The position numbers and the translations under genes were made by a program. Below, piece after piece: positions 61,264 to 64,000 of a DNA stretch of 64,000 nt. This DNA comes from Branchiostoma floridae (lineage: Eukaryota > Chordata > Leptocardii > Amphioxiformes > Branchiostomatidae), in NCBI RefSeq assembly GCF_000003815.2, contig NC_049991.1:12248955-12312954 (forward strand), given 5' to 3'. The notes under the pieces were generated by a model, which worked only from the letters and a program-made list of their open reading frames with translations, did no database searches and was not told where the DNA came from. The stretch's first letter is position 1. Every line of letters begins with the position of its first letter.

Positions 61264-62065
61264 ATGACTTCCAGGTGGATGAACCAAGGGGGAGGGGGGG
61301 GGGCACTTCCATAAATCCTTACTTCAGACCACAGTCCCAGATTAGTTGGTGTTCTACATGTACAGTGACGACTACAAGAAAGGATACAACAGGAATATAG
61401 AGATATAGATGCACCTTGTAGTAGTGGTCAATATTTTGTAATTCCTTCGTATATAGTCAGGGCTCATGTGTTTCCATTTTTATGTAAGAGGAAATAGTGA
61501 AATAGCATGGCATGGGTTTAAAGAACTCCCATATCCACTCTCAGAGGCTCCACTCCAGTATGTTTTAGTCCCCACCAGTCATTCTAAACGACATGTATGG
61601 AGCTTGTTGACCGTCATTAGCATTTCCAGAATCTCGAGAGAAGAATTGATCATCATCAGCATCTTCATTTGTACTTTATCCCTCTCATATTGTTTGTAGT
61701 CTATTGTACCTCATTGTGTAAGCACTATATTCCGTAAAAGTCGTATTTTTAAGTTGGAAGGAAAATAGAAAAGGAAGATAGAATTAAATATTCCCGGCAA
61801 CGAGTTGATTAACGGCGTTTTGAATCTGTATCTTTTGGTTTTAATTCTATACTATACTATAATTTTAGCGATATTCCGACACCTGTTTTTTTTCTTAACC
61901 TCCTGATGTTAGTCTTTGTAAACGTACATGTACTTTGTTGTGTTTAAATAGAGGGGAAACTTTGTTACAGAACGAAATACACAAAGCAATCTGTGTCTCT
62001 CTTTATTTGATGAAGTGTGCCTGTATTTCTTTTTTTCTTGTTAATAAATTACAGTTTTAACAGGT
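61264..62065 (+). other. ALYREF 3' UTR (inferred)
   Basis: Starts with a G-rich tract (61290-61301) and ends near AATAAA at 62043-62048. A second AATAAA lies at about 62143, so two 3' ends are possible. Confidence 0.5.
62043..62048 (+). terminator. polyadenylation signal for ALYREF
   Basis: AATAAA about 780 bp after the stop codon, in an AT-rich context. Confidence 0.5.
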
Positions 62066-62940
62066 GAACCAAGTTTGTAGAAATGCTCTCTTGTAATGCT
62101 ATTCATTACACCAAAAATACCTGTAACATTGTCAGACCACAGAAATAAAAACATAGGGTCTTCTCAACTGCTTTGAAAAGTTATCAGAAGGAAACTTTGT
62201 GGTATCATAAGGCTTAAGCTCTGTCTGAATCTTTGCAGAGAATTTGGTAACAACATTTCACTCAAGCACTGGACCAATGCTGACCTACGTGTTCTGCATA
62301 GAACAAGAAGCATCAATGTTGATGATATCCCATAAAACAGTAATAAAATGTAAGAAGGGACCAGGAAGTGTGAAAATACAAAAATATTCCAACATGATTG
62401 AATGTTGGTACGATTATGACAAGGGATAGCAAACAACGAGCTGGAAACATTTAAATTAGCTGCATATAATGTTATATATTCCGACTGGTCTGTCCTCGAA
62501 AAGTTGGCTTCACCAAGTGTGGCACACAAGTAACGTTAATAGCCAACAGCTTAATTGTAAACTTAAAATCTAAGGAAAAGCATTAATGTGCAAATGACGA
62601 TGTTGATTAAGTGGGGACAAAAATTTACGACCTCGAAATATTTCAAGAAAGAAGTTGTGTATTAGTGCTGCCTTTGTAAGTGAAGAACCCAAATTGGCCT
62701 TTTGGCTTGCTGCTTTTTATTGAGGTCATTAGTGATTAGGTATGACCTGTGTAATTGTTGGACAGAACATCGTGTAGCCGCTTCTGTAAAAAAAGTTACA
62801 GAATGGATAAATTTGACCTCCAAAACTCATTGATAACTCTAATCATGAAGCACTGTCCAAACGCTCCCATACCTGGGACTACTTTTTCTCCGCGCATTCC
62901 TCCTTGTTGTGCTTGGGCGGAAACGCGGATGGCGATCAGA
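62066..62940. other. intergenic, nothing recognised
   Basis: AT-rich sequence after ALYREF. The open frames at 62164-62529 (minus) and 62755-63036 (plus) lack any recognisable domain. Confidence 0.5.
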
Positions 62941-63032
62941 CATACAACCGCACATCCGGCCGCCATTTACCTGACATCAGGAGATCGAGGGGTGGAGTTC
63001 CCTGTTGTTTCTATCACAAGCTCTACATTCCA
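62941..63032 (+). promoter_or_regulatory. candidate promoter and first non-coding exon of a gene to the right
   Basis: CACATCCGGCCGCCATTTAC combines an ETS-type site (ACATCCGG) and a YY1-type site (CCGCCATTT) in CG-rich DNA. About 70 bp downstream a strong donor CCA|GTAAGT (GT at 63033) could end a 5' exon. Any coding part would lie beyond the window. Confidence 0.3.
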
Positions 63033-64000
63033 GTAAGTTTGTCACCTTTTATCTCATCCACGCATACATTGAAATACTTCTTACGTAGTTTGAAAGCCTA
63101 CAAGTGTAGAAGATCGCGTAGGTGTTCGTGATTTTTTCGGGGCGAAGTTTTGTGTGGCCGTGCGACGGTAGCCCACTTCCTTCCTTGGGGAGGGCAGCTG
63201 CAGGCATGCATGACACTATAGAATGGGAGGGCCAAGTCTGGAAAATTCCAATTTTCTGATCAACAGTTAGGTTAGTTGTAAAAACCCTTGCAATATCTGT
63301 CGTGAAACGTTTCATTTCGCCTTCGATGTATGCCGCCTAAGATTTAAGCTACTGCAAAATTATCTCGTAAATTTATGAAAATTTGCAGGTGTAACGTAAT
63401 CTAGCACTCGAAACGTCTAGAAAAATGAAGGCAGTGCAACCAAAATCCTTCAGTTGAAGTGAATAGAAAGTTAAGGGACATATTAAAGGACGATGTTTTT
63501 ATGTTGGCATCAGGACTTTTAAGCATAACACTGCCTTATTTGCATTGCAGTTGTTCCCATTTTCAAGGGTGATGGGCAAACACCACTTGTAAATTTGATT
63601 GCCTTGCATGATGTCACACAAGCGCTGTAGAAGGAGGAAGTTGCGATGATAAATTATACAAATCGTGAGCTGTTGATAATTTGATGTGTGCATTATTTAA
63701 TGCTATCCTTTTCATCTTTTATTCTAAATGGGATCTCTGAAATGTCTTAAAAGACGTTCAACTGGCTTTTCTAGTTACATGTACTGGCTTATTTGTTCCA
63801 CCAGGTCTGAAGAAAACGTGTACTGGTATTTCCAATTTTTCAAACCATGTACAGATAACGTTAACACTAACTGTTAATAATATTACAGCCTTGTCACAAA
63901 CTTTTAGATTAGGGGGCTAATATTAGAAAGTAGCAGGCAATGCGCGTAGCGGCTTGCGGCGAGCCACGAAGTGGCGAGCGGGGGGTAGGTACGGGAGGGG
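63033..64000. other. unassigned right end of the window
   Basis: No exon recognised. The last 60 bases are GC-rich with a small hairpin, GCCAC-GAA-GTGGC at 63964-63976, probably the edge of a repeat. Confidence 0.4.

Overview
The window looks like a piece of a draft-assembled animal nuclear genome, most likely a cephalochordate (amphioxus, Branchiostoma). The reasons are short exons with GT-AG introns, chordate-type gene families, abundant small inverted-repeat elements and three runs of N. The species is an inference. There is no bacterial, plasmid or phage content.

Layout. (1) Bases 1-17,820 hold a head-to-head pair of SLC26A11-type anion transporter genes. The minus-strand copy is partial (three exons seen, the rest lies left of the window). 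The plus-strand copy is complete: 17 exons whose phases all agree, 634 codons, STAS domain at the C-terminus. Its introns carry a 0.94-kb mariner-like MITE, a GC-rich 17-bp minisatellite and a fragment matching the first exon of its sister gene. (2) Bases 19,347-31,775 hold a minus-strand alpha-2,8-sialyltransferase gene of the ST8SIA2/3/4 clade. It is interrupted by three assembly gaps, and two independent clues indicate that the contigs between the gaps are in the wrong order. (3) Bases 31,776-49,575 are a gene-poor stretch with scattered repeats and regulatory-looking motifs. (4) Bases 50,434-52,665 (minus) encode, in one uninterrupted reading frame, a 743-residue LRR-Ig-FN3-like single-pass membrane protein of the neuronal adhesion type. 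(5) Bases 57,126-61,263 (plus) encode ALYREF/THOC4, the mRNA-export adaptor: six exons, 269 codons. (6) The last kilobase has a CpG-type promoter signature that may start another gene.

How the parts relate. The four loci do not form one pathway. SLC26A11 and ALYREF are both on human 17q25.3, so their proximity here may be old chordate linkage. The sialyltransferase and the LRR-Ig protein are both types of molecule used at neuronal surfaces.

The most interesting non-coding signal is eight copies of a motif matching the REST/NRSF silencer element (RE1). They share a core close to TTCAGCACCAAGGACAG but have unrelated flanks, and they lie around the sialyltransferase and LRR-Ig genes. Also notable are three fragments with hammerhead-ribozyme-like cores, probably Penelope-type retroelement remains, with compensatory stem changes, and a long near-perfect hairpin in the SLC26A11 3' UTR.
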